NCBI GenBank assembly: GCA_034521495.1
Contig: JAXHMK010000009.1
Span: 675,001-739,000, forward strand
DNA: 64,000 nt
From: Balneolaceae bacterium
Lineage (GTDB): Bacteria > Bacteroidota > Rhodothermia > Balneolales > Balneolaceae
Reading direction: 5' to 3'
The notes under the pieces were generated by a model. That model worked only from the letters and a program-made list of their open reading frames with translations, was not told the DNA's origin and did not search any database. Positions 47,342 through 57,398 of this stretch are shown one piece after another. Numbering within the stretch: position 1 is the first letter of the stretch; each line of letters begins with the position of its first letter. The translations under genes were made by a program, and so were the position numbers.

Positions 47342-47383
47342 AATTCAATTTTTTAAAGAACTCATCCGCGGTTTGCGGTTAAC

Positions 47384-47415
47384 AAAAAAGCCCTGCTGGC
47401 TACCAGAGGGCTTTT
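47384..47415 (-). terminator. Attenuator terminator following the cysteine-codon leader
   Basis: Minus strand: AAAGCCCT.CTGG, TAG loop, CCAG.AGGGCTTT followed by TTTG; an 8+4 bp stem with one bulged C. Its 5' arm contains CCCTCTG (47410-47404), exactly complementary to CAGAGGG (47446-47440) just after the leader-peptide stop, giving an antiterminator alternative. Confidence 0.75.
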
Positions 47416-47448
47416 AAATTTCTTTGAAAAATTTGAGGTCCCTCTGCA

Positions 47449-47475
47449 TTATGTGCTACAACAACAAAAACACAT
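47449..47475 (-). CDS. Cysteine-rich leader peptide (attenuator uORF)
   Basis: A 27-nt reading frame on the minus strand encodes M-C-F-C-C-C-S-T-stop, four cysteine codons in eight. Its stop lies 2 nt before CAGAGGG, which can pair with the 5' arm of the terminator at 47384-47415. A ribosome finishing the peptide would cover CAGAGGG and allow termination. One stalled on Cys codons would leave it free to form the antiterminator. This is the classical amino-acid attenuation layout, sensing charged tRNA-Cys, ahead of the SAM-I riboswitch. No Shine-Dalgarno site is evident. Confidence 0.65.
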   Translation of the reverse strand: MCFCCCST

Positions 47476-47523
47476 TTTGCAGAAGAGTGAAATTATATTT
47501 TGGTTCAAATTTTTCATCACCGA

Positions 47524-47553
47524 ATAATACGTTAGAATTGTCTACAGTTGCAA
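47524..47553 (-). promoter_or_regulatory. Candidate promoter of the methionine operon leader
   Basis: On the minus strand TTGCAA (47553-47548), an 18-bp spacer, and TATTAT (47529-47524). Transcription would start near 47515, about 40 nt upstream of the leader-peptide ATG. The sequence resembles a primary-sigma-factor promoter; no experimental support. Confidence 0.5.
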
Positions 47554-47784
47554 GATTTTTTTCTCACTATTCAAAAAGGCTGCAATCCGAATCTTAAAAC
47601 GGTTTTTTGTGATGATTTCCAATCGGTTCAGATATTCAACATTTCCACCTGTTTCCTGGTCAATGGATAGATTCTGCGAAAATCAGATACTGGTCGATTT
47701 TCGATAGCTGTCTTCAAAAGGTAATGTATCTCCGCTAACAGAGAAATTACATTATTTCAGCAAAACTTACAGAGGGGACTGAAT

Positions 47785-47985
47785 TACATTACGGCAAGCA
47801 GAATTCAAATTGTTGATGTTGAAAATGGCGAAGTGTTAAATGACAAAGATTGGATGGATTTTCTAATCTACCAGTTTGATGGTTTAGCAAATCCGATCGA
47901 TATTACGGAGGGACCGGACGGCCGTTTGTTTATCAACGATTTTTTCCAGGGGCATATCTATTCAATTTCTTATACCGATTCGTAA
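47785..47985 (+). pseudogene. C-terminal remnant of a PQQ/sorbosone-dehydrogenase-like beta-propeller
   Basis: A frame without a start ends ...GLANPIDITEGPDGRLFIND, FFQGHIYSISYTDS, stop at 47983-47985. The PxDxxxGPDGxLYxxD pattern with a following G.IY.I is the repeat signature of secreted sugar-dehydrogenase-like propellers. Only about 65 residues remain and the sequence upstream does not continue it, so this is a gene remnant at the edge of the methionine locus. Confidence 0.6.
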
Positions 47986-48088
47986 ACAGATCTCTAACGA
48001 AATTATAACATTTTTTTCGATCCCATCTGATTTACAGTGATTTTACGTACGTTCTTGTGAAATCCTCAATCTAAATATCGAACAATTT

Positions 48089-49153
48089 ATGACAGCCGTT
48101 AACGGAACCATTTCACACAGTGTAAAAGAGTATTATGGTAAAGTGCTGCAAGGTACAAAAGACCTGAAAACCACCGCCTGTTGTACGACGGATTCAGTTC
48201 CTTCCCGATACAAAAAAATCTTTGAGTTAATTGAGGATGATATTTTAGACCGGTTTTACGGTTGTGGATCACCAATACCGGATGAATTGGCGGGCAAGAC
48301 AGTTTTAGATTTGGGATGTGGAAGCGGCCGTGATTCATACCTTGTCTCGAAGCTGGTGGGTGCCGAAGGTCGGGTCATCGGGGTAGATATGACGGATGAA
48401 CAACTGGATGTGGCAAATCGAAATCTGGATCAACAGATGGAAAATTTTGGATTCAGTGAACCAAATATTGAGTTTAAAAAGGGGTACATAGAAAATCTGA
48501 ATGAACTTGGTATTGAGGATAATTCCGTAGATGTAGTGATCTCTAACTGTGTGATTAATCTATCTCCTGATAAAAGATCCGTATACAGTGAAATTTTCCG
48601 TGTTCTTAAACCGGGCGGCGAGTTGTATTTTTCTGATGTCTTTGCAGATCGGCGGATACCGGAGCACCTCAAAGAAGATCCTGTTCTGTATGGGGAATGT
48701 TTATCTGGTGCAATGTACACGGAAGATTTCAGAAGAATGCTTAAAGAGATTGGGTGCCCCGATTATCGAATGCTGACCAGCAGTAGAATTGATATTGAAA
48801 ATGAAGAGATTGAGCAAAAAGTGGGAATGATTAATTTTTATTCCATTACAATTCGAGCTTTTAAGTTGGATTCATTAGAAGATATATGTGAGGATTACGG
48901 ACAGGTAGCCACCTATCATGGTACAATTGAGAACCATCCGCACAGTTTTGACCTGGATGATCATCATACGTTTTACACAGGAAAGCCGATGCTTGTTTGT
49001 GGAAATACGGCGGCTATGGTAGGAGAGACCCGGTTCAAAGATCACTTTACGGTAACCGGCGACCGGTCGGTACACTATGGTGCGTTCGATTGCGGGGAGA
49101 CACCGGTTGCATCTGAAACGGGTGATGATACACCGGCTGCTGCTTGCTGTTGA
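48089..49153 (+). CDS. arsM: Arsenite methyltransferase (ArsM)
   Basis: 354 residues. SAM-binding motif VLDLGCGSGRDSYL (72-85) with the acidic D100 (VIGVDMT). The arsenic-binding cysteines are visible: C59 (FYGCGSP), C154 (ISNCVINL) and C204 (YGECLSGA), with a C31-C32 pair. It methylates trivalent arsenic to volatile or less reactive species in the cytoplasm. It ends with a CC pair. A C-terminal extension (about 260-354) beyond the catalytic core is shared by longer ArsM proteins. No ars repressor or efflux gene lies next to it. Confidence 0.92.
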   Translation: MTAVNGTISHSVKEYYGKVLQGTKDLKTTACCTTDSVPSRYKKIFELIEDDILDRFYGCGSPIPDELAGKTVLDLGCGSGRDSYLVSKLVGAEGRVIGVDMTDEQLDVANRNLDQQMENFGFSEPNIEFKKGYIENLNELGIEDNSVDVVISNCVINLSPDKRSVYSEIFRVLKPGGELYFSDVFADRRIPEHLKEDPVLYGECLSGAMYTEDFRRMLKEIGCPDYRMLTSSRIDIENEEIEQKVGMINFYSITIRAFKLDSLEDICEDYGQVATYHGTIENHPHSFDLDDHHTFYTGKPMLVCGNTAAMVGETRFKDHFTVTGDRSVHYGAFDCGETPVASETGDDTPAAACC

Positions 49154-49479
49154 TATTTTCGATTGATGAACGTTTAAGGTCAATTCATGAATTGCTCTTG
49201 CACCCCATTCTTTGGTACCCCCTGAGTAATGTTACAATCTTTAAAAAAGTATAGTAATTCATGTAGCCACAAAAACACGAAATCACAAAATTATTTGTGC
49301 TTTTGTGGCCTCTTTTCAAGTGCTCTATTAGATTTATTTATTGATCCTGGCACTATATGAATTTACTGGTTGCTACACTATCGCGGGTGTGTAATTCGTG
49401 CGACGCTGGTCCAGGTTACCTCAAAGAGATCCCTTACGGTGCAAACTTGAATCAGTTAGGGATACCCAAATTGAATGAT
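49154..49479. other. Intergenic region between arsM and era, with hairpin
   Basis: 49266-49309 forms an inverted repeat, GCCACAAAAACAC facing GTGCTTTTGTGGC, followed by CTCTTTT. It sits between convergent genes and may terminate arsM or both. Nothing else recognised. Confidence 0.6.
49266..49309. terminator. Bidirectional terminator-like hairpin
   Basis: A 13-nt arm on each side with one or two mismatches and an AT-rich loop, located between the convergent arsM and era genes. Confidence 0.5.
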
Positions 49480-50361
49480 CTAATACCCCAAGTTCCTCAC
49501 CCAATTTTCATCTTCTCTCCATTTTTCGCGTACTTTTACGTGGAGATCGAGAAATACTTTTTTGCCAATAAACTCCTGAATAGCTTTTCGAGCCTCGATA
49601 CCCAGCTTTTTAATAGCTTTGCCGCCTTTCCCAATCAGCATTCCTTTTTGTGATTTTCGATTGACGATGATATTCGCAGAAATTCTGTCAATGTCGATAT
49701 CTGCATCATATGAGACAATATCCACTGTGCATGAGTATGGAATCTCCTGTTGGAATTGCAGATAGAGTTGTTCGCGAATCAATTCGGAGACAAAAAACCG
49801 GACAGGATGTTCACTTAAGTCTTCTTTTGGGTAGAAAGGCGGGCCAGGTTGAAGGTGTGATCGAATATCTTCCAGCAGTTCTGTTATGCCTTCACCGTTC
49901 AGTGCAGATACAAAATGTGTGGATGAGATACTCAGTTTATCTTCAATTTCATCGGCTTTCAGTTCGCCGGTTTTATTCTTCACCCGATCCATTTTGTTTA
50001 CTACCAGGATCGTTGGCTTATTGATCGATTTAAGCAGTTCAATCACTTCATGGGTTGGATATTTGTCAGTGGGGTCAAAAATAAACAGGAGCACATCTGC
50101 ATCGGCCCGCGCGCGGTTGACGGTATTCATCATTGCCCGCTGCAACTCATATTTTGGAGTAATTACTCCCGGCGTATCCAGGAATATAATTTGAGTATTA
50201 TCATCCGAATAGATTCCCACCACCTGGTGACGAGTAGTCTGGGCTTTGTGAGTTGTAATGGAGATCTTGCTGCCGAGAATCCGATTCATAAGTGTAGATT
50301 TTCCAGCATTCGGTTTCCCGATGATGGCTGCATAACCGGATTTGTGAGGTTGTTCAGTCAA
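49480..50361 (-). CDS. era: GTPase Era
   Basis: 293 residues. G1 GKPNAGKST (15-23), G3 DTPGV, G4 NKMD and G5 SALNGEG give the GTPase domain. A C-terminal KH domain (GKGGKAIKKLGIEARK...) binds the 3' end of 16S rRNA. Era works in 30S ribosome maturation. The motif set is complete and the ending WVRNLGY is usual. Monocistronic here; a GCAAGCG hairpin repeat lies directly upstream (50387-50455). Confidence 0.96.
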   Translation of the reverse strand: MTEQPHKSGYAAIIGKPNAGKSTLMNRILGSKISITTHKAQTTRHQVVGIYSDDNTQIIFLDTPGVITPKYELQRAMMNTVNRARADADVLLFIFDPTDKYPTHEVIELLKSINKPTILVVNKMDRVKNKTGELKADEIEDKLSISSTHFVSALNGEGITELLEDIRSHLQPGPPFYPKEDLSEHPVRFFVSELIREQLYLQFQQEIPYSCTVDIVSYDADIDIDRISANIIVNRKSQKGMLIGKGGKAIKKLGIEARKAIQEFIGKKVFLDLHVKVREKWREDENWVRNLGY

Positions 50362-50607
50362 ATTTTTTATTTGTTAAAAACTAAGATAGCGCAAGCGTCT
50401 CGCTTGTGCTCGAGTTTGATTTAATGAGGGGCACAAGTGAGACACTTGCGCCATTTTTATTTTCTGATTCTTGAGTGAGGATCAGGGGTGTGTTTCGTTG
50501 ATTCAGGTACTATGCGAAATCCAAGCTTGATAGTCAGGAACCCACCCCGAGTTTGACACGAACGGCTTCGCCATAGTGTCTTCACTCTCCCTTCCCAAGA
50601 GGGGAAA

Positions 50608-51327
50608 TCACTTATTCATAATTTTTAAATATTCTTTAACGGTTCGCTCCAGCCCCCAGAAAACTGATTTTGAAATGAGGGCATGCCCAATGGATATATC
50701 CTCGAGATGTGAGACATGTTCAATCAAGAGCGGTAAATTCTCGAGGTTTAAACCGTGACCGGCATTTACAGTCATTCCCAAATCGTGAGTTAAATCAGCG
50801 GCTTTTGCCAGGCGTGCAAGTTCGGTTTGTTGAATTTCTTTATTTGGAGCATTCGCAAAAGTGCCTGTGTGCAATTCAATGGCATCTGTGCCAAGTTTGT
50901 GGGCTAATTCAATATCCTCCGGATTTGGATCCAGAAAGAGGCTGATCTTAATCCCGGTCCCCTCAAATGCGGGGAATACACGGTTTTTAAAGTCATCGTA
51001 CACAACCTTCATATCCAGTCCGCCCTCAGTTGTGAGTTCTTCGCGCCCTTCGGGCACTAATGTACAGAGGTGTGGTTTTACATCTGTACAGATTTCGATC
51101 ATCTCATCAGATGCAGCCATTTCAAAATCTAATGTTCCCTGCACCGTTTTATTCAGTTGGTAGACATCTTCATCACGAATATGGCGCCGGTCATGACGAA
51201 GATGAAAAACGATGCCGGCAGCACCGGCTTTCTCACAAACAGAAGCGGCTTCAACCGGATCAGGGTATCCTTCACCTCGAGCGTTACGCAATGTGGCAAC
51301 ATGGTCAATATTTACAAGTAACTGCAT
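50608..51327 (-). CDS. pdxJ: Pyridoxine 5'-phosphate synthase
   Basis: 239 residues, the full length for this TIM-barrel enzyme of the DXP-dependent vitamin B6 pathway. It condenses aminoacetone phosphate with deoxyxylulose phosphate. NIDHVATLRNARG (6-18), FHLRHDRRHIRDEDV (41-55), the GTDAIELHTG segment and VNAGHGLNLEN are conserved, with H45 and H47 region active-site residues. Divergent from the NlpC/P60 gene, with 82 bp between them for both promoters. Confidence 0.96.
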   Translation of the reverse strand: MQLLVNIDHVATLRNARGEGYPDPVEAASVCEKAGAAGIVFHLRHDRRHIRDEDVYQLNKTVQGTLDFEMAASDEMIEICTDVKPHLCTLVPEGREELTTEGGLDMKVVYDDFKNRVFPAFEGTGIKISLFLDPNPEDIELAHKLGTDAIELHTGTFANAPNKEIQQTELARLAKAADLTHDLGMTVNAGHGLNLENLPLLIEHVSHLEDISIGHALISKSVFWGLERTVKEYLKIMNK

Positions 51328-51409
51328 TGAAAATTTTTACTTTCAGAAATCAAAATTATTGAGAATATTTAAGACATTATCATCCTGAAGATACAATATC
51401 CCCGTAAAA

Positions 51410-51991
51410 ATGTTTAACTCGTTCCCATCTCAAAAGACAGTTTTATTTATGCTGTTGGGCGTGCTCTGTTTTTACCTTACGGGCTGCGGTATCCAAAAAA
51501 GAACGATCTCTTCTGAATCGCCTGAAGAGGGATCAACCTCACAGAATAAATCTGAAGTTCAGCAAAAAAGTGAAGAATCTCCACCTGCGGCAATGAACAT
51601 CTCCTCTTCGTATGAGAATATCACCAGTATTCAAAAACAGTTGCAAAATGCGCATCAGCAATGGAAGGGAACTCCCTACAGATATGGAGGAGAAACCAGT
51701 AATGGAATCGATTGTTCAGCATTTACTCAGCAAGTTTTTCGTGACTTTTTCGATTTAGATCTTCCAAGACACACCCGTAATCAACTGCAGGAGGGGGCCA
51801 GCATTCGAAGGAGATCAATCAAAACCGGTGACCTTATCTTTTTTAAAACCGGACGAAGATCATTGCATGTGGGTATCTCGGTAGGGGATGGAGACTTTCT
51901 GCATGCTTCGGTTTCATCGGGAGTGATGATTTCCAATATTGGAGACCGCTATTGGGCAACCCGTTACCTCGGCGCCAGAAGAGTTTTGTAA
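51410..51991 (+). CDS. NlpC/P60 family lipoprotein endopeptidase
   Basis: 193 residues. Lipoprotein signal with lipobox YLTGC (C26), a Ser/Glu/Gln-rich linker (30-65), and an NlpC/P60 domain with catalytic C102 (NGIDCSAFTQ), H153 (SLHVGISV) and H165 (DFLHAS). It is predicted to cut D-Glu-DAP bonds in peptidoglycan from the outer or inner membrane, as Spr/MepS proteins do, consistent with the DAP-type wall predicted from MurE. Confidence 0.9.
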   Translation: MFNSFPSQKTVLFMLLGVLCFYLTGCGIQKRTISSESPEEGSTSQNKSEVQQKSEESPPAAMNISSSYENITSIQKQLQNAHQQWKGTPYRYGGETSNGIDCSAFTQQVFRDFFDLDLPRHTRNQLQEGASIRRRSIKTGDLIFFKTGRRSLHVGISVGDGDFLHASVSSGVMISNIGDRYWATRYLGARRVL

Positions 51992-52475
51992 CACGTTTAT
52001 CAATTGAATGAAAAAATAACCATGCACTCTCCAAAGATGCTCCAGTTCTGACTGTATTTCTGTACGCCCAAACTATTCCCGCAAATCGATCCCTGGTGAC
52101 AGGACCGTATGAATTTTGAAGGTTTTAATCACGTAAAAGCTTTTTAGAGTCTTTTTTGTAAATGATAAAAGGAACCCGCATTTTTCAATGCAACAGCAGT
52201 TTAACCCGAATTATTCACGAAAAAGTATAAAAAATGCGTTAAGACACTGATATTATTACATGTATCGGGAAATGATGGTAGCTCAATTTTGAGTGTTGTG
52301 GCAAATGGCTACGAAATTTGCCCGTGCACTGCGTTGAAGTTGAAAAGCTTTACTCAGGGTACTCAGGTACCCTTCCGTCACCATTTCCTCTTCGCCTTGT
52401 GCACAACCAAATTTCTTGGTGCATAATCCGGGTTAAAATTGCTGAAATTTAGTAAATCAATTTAGTCTGCCTTAT
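51992..52475. other. Intergenic region upstream of xylB with an insertion-like repeat
   Basis: Contains a 238-bp element with 19-bp imperfect terminal inverted repeats (52200-52437). The 38 bp between it and xylB are AT-rich. No gene or operator recognised. Confidence 0.6.
52200..52437. mobile_element. Non-coding element with 19-bp terminal inverted repeats
   Basis: The left end TTTAACCCGAATTATTCAC and the right end (reverse strand) TTTAACCCGGATTATGCAC differ at two positions. The inside contains GGGTACTCAGGTACCC and other small palindromes but no gene. It looks like a MITE or the ends of a deleted insertion sequence; no target duplication was found by eye. Confidence 0.55.
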
Positions 52476-53969
52476 ATGAGTAAGAAAGTATTATTAGGAT
52501 TTGATGTTGGAAGTTCATTTGTAAAAGGTTCTGTTATTGATGCTGATGATGGCGATTTAATCGCCTCTGCTTCCGCTCCCGATAAAGAGATGTCTATGCA
52601 CTCTCCACAACCAGGCATGGCAGAGCAGGATCCAGAGGTTTGGTGGGAGCAGATAAAATCAATAACACAGCAGCTGCTCGCCTCAAATAAGTTTAACAAA
52701 GAAGATGTAGCTGGTATCGGGATATCATACCAAATGCATGGATTGGTTGCAGTAGATAAAGATAAAAATGTACTCCGATCATCTATAATTTGGTGTGACA
52801 GCCGGGCTGCATCGATCGGGCGTGAGGCTTTTCAGGATTTGGGGGAAGATTTTTGCCTGGAGAATTACCTGAATTCGCCGGGAAATTTCACTGCATCGAA
52901 GTTGAAATGGGTGAAGGATAATGAGCCGAAAATCTACAAGAAAATCTGGAAAATTATGCTTCCCGGTGATTATATCGGGATGAAACTGACTGGAGAAGTT
53001 TGTACTACAAAATCGGGCCTTTCCGAAGGAATTTTCTGGGATTATAGTCAACATGATCTGGCTCAGTCGTTATTAGAGCACTATGGAATTTCAGCAGATC
53101 TGCTTCCCAAAGCTTATAATTCGTTTGATGATCACGGGACTTTAAGTGAATCTGCTGCTGCTGAATTAAGTTTAAAAGCCGGTACGCCGGTATCCTACAG
53201 GGCGGGAGATCAACCCAATAATGCGTTTTCCTTAAATGTTATCGATCCCGGTGAAGTTGCGGCTACAGCGGGAACGTCCGGTGTGATTTATGGAGTGATT
53301 GATAAACCGGTGACGGATCCAAAATCGAGAGTAAATACGTTTATTCATGTGAATCATGAAGAGCAAAAAGAGCGCTATGGGATGTTACTTTGTATTAATG
53401 GGACCGGAATTCTAAACAGCTGGAACAAAAAACAGTTAGCTGATGACGATCTTTCTTATGATGAGATGAATGAAATGGCAGCACAGATTGAGATCGGATC
53501 AGAAGGATTAAACGTCTTGCCATTTGGAAATGGCGCGGAGCGGGTTTTAGAAGATCAAAATTTAGGTGCGCATTTTAGTGGAATTGATTTTCACCGGCAT
53601 ACCAAAGCCCATATGTTTCGGGCAGCTCAGGAGGGAATTGTATTCTCTCTCTACTATGGTTTGCAAATTATGGAGAAAACCGGAATTGAATGTAAAACTG
53701 TAAAAGCCGGGCATGCCAACATGTTTTTGAGTCCTGTATTCAGAGAAGCATTTGTAAATACCACCGGAGCTACATTAGAATTGTACAATACGGATGGAGC
53801 CCAGGGTGCTGCACGAGGAGCTGGTGTTGGTGCTGGCGTTTATAACTCTATTGAAGAAGCATTTGAGGGACTTAAACAAATCGAAACCGTTTCACCCAAT
53901 GAAGAGAAAATGAATCGATACCGGCAAAGGTATTACAATTGGGTTCAAACATTACAATCAAAACTATAA
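52476..53969 (+). CDS. xylB: Xylulokinase
   Basis: Phosphorylates D-xylulose to xylulose 5-phosphate. 497 residues of the FGGY kinase family: [12 protein letters not shown] (phosphate-binding start), the [14 protein letters not shown] segment, [10 protein letters not shown], a TSGVIYG region and the C-terminal [14 protein letters not shown] motif. It forms an operon with xylA, which starts 10 bp after it. Confidence 0.94.
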   Translation: MSKKVLLGFDVGSSFVKGSVIDADDGDLIASASAPDKEMSMHSPQPGMAEQDPEVWWEQIKSITQQLLASNKFNKEDVAGIGISYQMHGLVAVDKDKNVLRSSIIWCDSRAASIGREAFQDLGEDFCLENYLNSPGNFTASKLKWVKDNEPKIYKKIWKIMLPGDYIGMKLTGEVCTTKSGLSEGIFWDYSQHDLAQSLLEHYGISADLLPKAYNSFDDHGTLSESAAAELSLKAGTPVSYRAGDQPNNAFSLNVIDPGEVAATAGTSGVIYGVIDKPVTDPKSRVNTFIHVNHEEQKERYGMLLCINGTGILNSWNKKQLADDDLSYDEMNEMAAQIEIGSEGLNVLPFGNGAERVLEDQNLGAHFSGIDFHRHTKAHMFRAAQEGIVFSLYYGLQIMEKTGIECKTVKAGHANMFLSPVFREAFVNTTGATLELYNTDGAQGAARGAGVGAGVYNSIEEAFEGLKQIETVSPNEEKMNRYRQRYYNWVQTLQSKL

Positions 53970-53979
53970 ACACAAACTG

Positions 53980-55293
53980 ATGAGCGAAGAATATTTTCCA
54001 TCGATCGATAAAATTGAATATGAAGGGCCGGATACGGATAACCACCTGGCATTTCGGTATTATGATGAATCGAAAAAAGTAGCCGGTAAAACCATGAAGG
54101 AACATTTCCGGTTTGCTGTGGCCTACTGGCATTCATTTTGTAATGAGAATAGTGATCCGTTTGGAGTGGGAACAAGAACATTTCCCTGGGACAAAAGCAG
54201 CGATCCGGTAGATAACGCCAAGTTTCGCCTGGATGCTGCATTTGAATTTTTTACCAAACTGGGAACGCCCTACTACTGTTTTCATGATCGTGATTTGGCA
54301 CCGGAAGGGGTGACGATTCACGACTCAGAAAAAAACCTTATTGAACTGGTTTCAAAAGCCAAAAAGTACCAGGAAGATACAGGTGTGAAGTTGTTGTGGG
54401 GAACAGCAAATCTGTTCAGCCATCCGCGATATATGAACGGGGCCGCAACCAATCCCGATTTTGATGTGGTTTGCCACGCCGCCGCACAGGTAAAAGCCGC
54501 CCTCGATGCCACTGTAGAACTGGATGGCGAAAACTATGTATTCTGGGGCGGACGCGAAGGATACATGAAATTGCTGAATACACAACTAAAACGCGAACAA
54601 GATCACCTTGGTGAATTTCTGCGTTCAGCCCGCGACTATGGACGAAAGATCGGGTTTGAAGGGAACTTCCTGATTGAGCCGAAACCGATGGAGCCCACAA
54701 AGCAACAGTACGATTTTGATTCCGCAACCGTCATTGGATTTTTGCGAGAGCAGGATCTACTGGACGATTTTAAACTGAATATTGAAGCCAACCATGCCAC
54801 CCTTGCCAGCCACAGTTTTGCACATGATTTGGCAATTGCGGCGGAACGAGGTTTGCTCGGAAGTATTGATGCCAACCGGGGAGATGCTCAAAATGGCTGG
54901 GATACCGACTACTTTCCAACCGATCTTTATGATGCCACCGAAGCGATGATTGTGGTTCTGGAGAATGGTGGAATTGCACCCGGTGGTTTCAATTTTGATG
55001 CAAAAATCCGCCGAAATTCAACCGATCTGGACGATCTTTTCCATGCCCATATCGGTGGAATGGATACTTTTGCAAGAGCATTAATCACTGCTGATAAAAT
55101 TATGAATGATTCCGACTTCAAAGAGATCCGGTATGGACGTTATTCATCCTTTGATGAAGGAAATGGCAAGTTATTTGAAGAAGGGAATCTGTCTCTCGAG
55201 GAACTTAGAACGTTTGCTATTGAATCAGGCGAGCCTGAGGTAATTAGCGGCAAGCAGGAACTGCTGGAGAATATTGTGAATCGGCATATTTAA
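53980..55293 (+). CDS. xylA: Xylose isomerase
   Basis: Converts D-xylose to D-xylulose, substrate of the kinase encoded directly upstream. 437 residues, class II type. Active-site segments: [11 protein letters not shown] (His/Asp), [23 protein letters not shown] (metal-binding Glu), [17 protein letters not shown] and [16 protein letters not shown]. Every metal ligand region is present. No transporter or xylR regulator is adjacent, so only the core isomerase-kinase pair is here. Confidence 0.96.
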   Translation: MSEEYFPSIDKIEYEGPDTDNHLAFRYYDESKKVAGKTMKEHFRFAVAYWHSFCNENSDPFGVGTRTFPWDKSSDPVDNAKFRLDAAFEFFTKLGTPYYCFHDRDLAPEGVTIHDSEKNLIELVSKAKKYQEDTGVKLLWGTANLFSHPRYMNGAATNPDFDVVCHAAAQVKAALDATVELDGENYVFWGGREGYMKLLNTQLKREQDHLGEFLRSARDYGRKIGFEGNFLIEPKPMEPTKQQYDFDSATVIGFLREQDLLDDFKLNIEANHATLASHSFAHDLAIAAERGLLGSIDANRGDAQNGWDTDYFPTDLYDATEAMIVVLENGGIAPGGFNFDAKIRRNSTDLDDLFHAHIGGMDTFARALITADKIMNDSDFKEIRYGRYSSFDEGNGKLFEEGNLSLEELRTFAIESGEPEVISGKQELLENIVNRHI

Positions 55294-55460
55294 TAGGAAG
55301 TCCCCTCTTGAGAGGGGATTTAGGGGTGTGTTCATTACATCAATTGAAAAATTATCATAGCTGAATTCACGTAGACACACCGCTGATGTTTACGCTGAAC
55401 GCTTCAACATCTGTCCCCTCTCAAGAGGGGAGATTCATTACGAAAACGTAAATAAAGAAA
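55294..55460. repeat. CCCCTCTTGAGAGGGG inverted pair after xylA
   Basis: AGTCCCCTCTTGAGAGGGGA (55301-55320) and its near copy GTCCCCTCTCAAGAGGGGAG (55412-55431) flank about 90 bp containing GGGGTGTGTT. The same arrangement appears near 50480-50610 and at the right end of the window. A dispersed double-hairpin repeat. Confidence 0.6.
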
Positions 55461-55462
55461 TA

Positions 55463-55498
55463 AAAAAAGGAGGCAACCTTTTGGCTGTCTCCTTTTTC
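55463..55498. terminator. Shared terminator between xylA and icd
   Basis: AAAAAAAGGAG..CAACC, TTTT loop, GG..CTGTCTCCTTTTT: an imperfect stem with A and T runs on both sides, 20 bp from the icd stop. Suited to stop convergent transcription from both genes. Confidence 0.65.
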
Positions 55499-55518
55499 TG
55501 TTTGTGGTACGGAATAAA

Positions 55519-56766
55519 TTACATTCCTTTTACGATCTCTTCGCCAAATTCTGAACATTTCAGGAGTGTTGCATCATCCATGAGACGTTCGAAATCGTAG
55601 GTTACGCGTTTGTTGCTGATCGCTTTTTCGATTCCTTTCTCAATCAGGTCAGCCGCTTCTTTCCAGCCCATGTAACGAAGCATCATTACAGCGGAGAGAA
55701 TCAGAGAACCGGGATTAACTTTATCCTGACCAGTATATTTTGGAGCCGTTCCGTGTGTTGCTTCAAAAACGGCAATCCCGGAATTATAATTGATGTTAGC
55801 ACCCGGCGCGATTCCGATTCCGCCAACACAAGCTGCAAGGGCATCAGACACGTAATCACCATTCAGGTTCATGGTTGCGATTACATCGTACTCATCCGGT
55901 CGCGTGAGTATTTGCTGCAAGAATGCATCGGCAATTACATCTTTGATTACGATACCATTCGGCAGTTTACACCAGGGGCCCTCGCCAATCACTTCGGCAT
56001 CGAACTCTTCTCTGGCAACTTCATATCCCCAGTTTTTGAAGCTCCCCTCGGTAAATTTCATAATGTTTCCTTTATGAACCAAGGTCACGCTCTCGCGTCC
56101 TTCTTCAATAGCATAATTGATCGCAGAACGAACCAGCCGTTTAGATCCCTCAATAGAGATCGGCTTGATTCCCAAAGATGATGTTTCCGGGAAACGGATG
56201 CTTGTAACACCAAGTTCATCAATCAAAAAATCTTTCAGTTTTTTGTTTTCAGCTGTTCCTGTCTGGTACTCAATTCCCGCGTAGATATCTTCGGTGTTTT
56301 CCCGAAAGATGACCATATCGGTTTTTTCCGGATGTTTTACAGGTGAAGGAGTACCGGTGTAATATTTCACAGGTCGAACACATGCGAACAGGTCCAGTTT
56401 TTGGCGGATTGCTACATTCAGTGAACGAATACCTCCGCCAACAGGTGTAGTCAGCGGTCCCTTAATTCCTACAAGATATTCCCGGAAAGCGGTTAATGTA
56501 TCTTCGGGCAGCCATGTATCATCGCCATATTCTTCTACGGCTTTTTCGCCGGCGTACACTTCAAACCAGTTAATTTTTTTCTTTCCGTTATAGGCTTTTT
56601 CAACAGCGCTGTCTACAACGTGTTTCATGGTGGGTGATATGTCAATTCCAATACCGTCGCCTTCAATAAACGGTATAATCGGATCGTCTCCGACAATAAG
56701 GGATCCGTCTTCATTTTTCTTGATGACGGAGCCAACAGAAGGTTTATCTAATTTTTCAAAACTCAT
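55519..56766 (-). CDS. icd: NADP-dependent isocitrate dehydrogenase
   Basis: TCA-cycle enzyme, isocitrate to 2-oxoglutarate. 415 residues, close in size and motifs to the E. coli enzyme. [23 protein letters not shown] contains the substrate-binding serine that is phosphorylated in E. coli (written here as [13 protein letters not shown]). [17 protein letters not shown] holds the metal aspartates, and [17 protein letters not shown] has the Lys-Tyr pair that favours NADP. Monocistronic. Confidence 0.95.
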   Translation of the reverse strand: MSFEKLDKPSVGSVIKKNEDGSLIVGDDPIIPFIEGDGIGIDISPTMKHVVDSAVEKAYNGKKKINWFEVYAGEKAVEEYGDDTWLPEDTLTAFREYLVGIKGPLTTPVGGGIRSLNVAIRQKLDLFACVRPVKYYTGTPSPVKHPEKTDMVIFRENTEDIYAGIEYQTGTAENKKLKDFLIDELGVTSIRFPETSSLGIKPISIEGSKRLVRSAINYAIEEGRESVTLVHKGNIMKFTEGSFKNWGYEVAREEFDAEVIGEGPWCKLPNGIVIKDVIADAFLQQILTRPDEYDVIATMNLNGDYVSDALAACVGGIGIAPGANINYNSGIAVFEATHGTAPKYTGQDKVNPGSLILSAVMMLRYMGWKEAADLIEKGIEKAISNKRVTYDFERLMDDATLLKCSEFGEEIVKGM

Positions 56767-57398
56767 TCGATTTAGTCATTAATTTTGGGTTAGCATTTTC
56801 AATAAAGTAAAATAATGAATTTAGATTGGATTTGTTATTAAATGTACGCCGGACAGCTTGTCCGGCACCTCAGCCTGTGGTCATTGGGAAAAATGGGAAA
56901 TTACGATTTGTCGCGATAAACGTGTCCTATTATCAAAAAGAGTGGATGCAAACAAGTGTATCAGTAACGGGCAAGCTGCCCGTTGTACGTACGCCGGACA
57001 GCTTGTCCGGCACCTCGGCCTGTGGTCATTGGCAGAAATGGAAGTAGGTTGTCCGTAACATGCCTTATCGTGATGATACAAGTGTATCAGTAACGGCAGC
57101 TGCCCGTTAGTACGCCGGACAGCTGTCCGGCACCCGCTGTGGTCATCGGGAAAAATGGGAAATAAGATTAGTCGCGATAAACGTGTCCCATTATCAAAAA
57201 GAGTGGGATGCAAGCAAGTGTATCAGTAACGGGCAGGCTGCCCGTTGTACAGTACGCCGGACAGCTTGTCCGGCCTCAAATCTGTGATAACTGGAAAGCT
57301 GTGAAATTAAGATTTACCACAATGAATATGTTCCATTACTCAAAAAAAGATGGATCCAATCGAATGGAGCAGTCATGTGCAGGCTGCCTGTTGTGCAT
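56767..57398. repeat. REP family A array upstream of the second RAYT
   Basis: Several copies of a paired palindrome: AACGGGCAAGCTGCCCGTT followed by GTAC and GCCGGACAGCTTGTCCGGC. Copies lie near 56845, 56967-57012, 57092-57132 and 57227-57275, separated by about 100 bp of related spacer. No gene. Confidence 0.8.
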
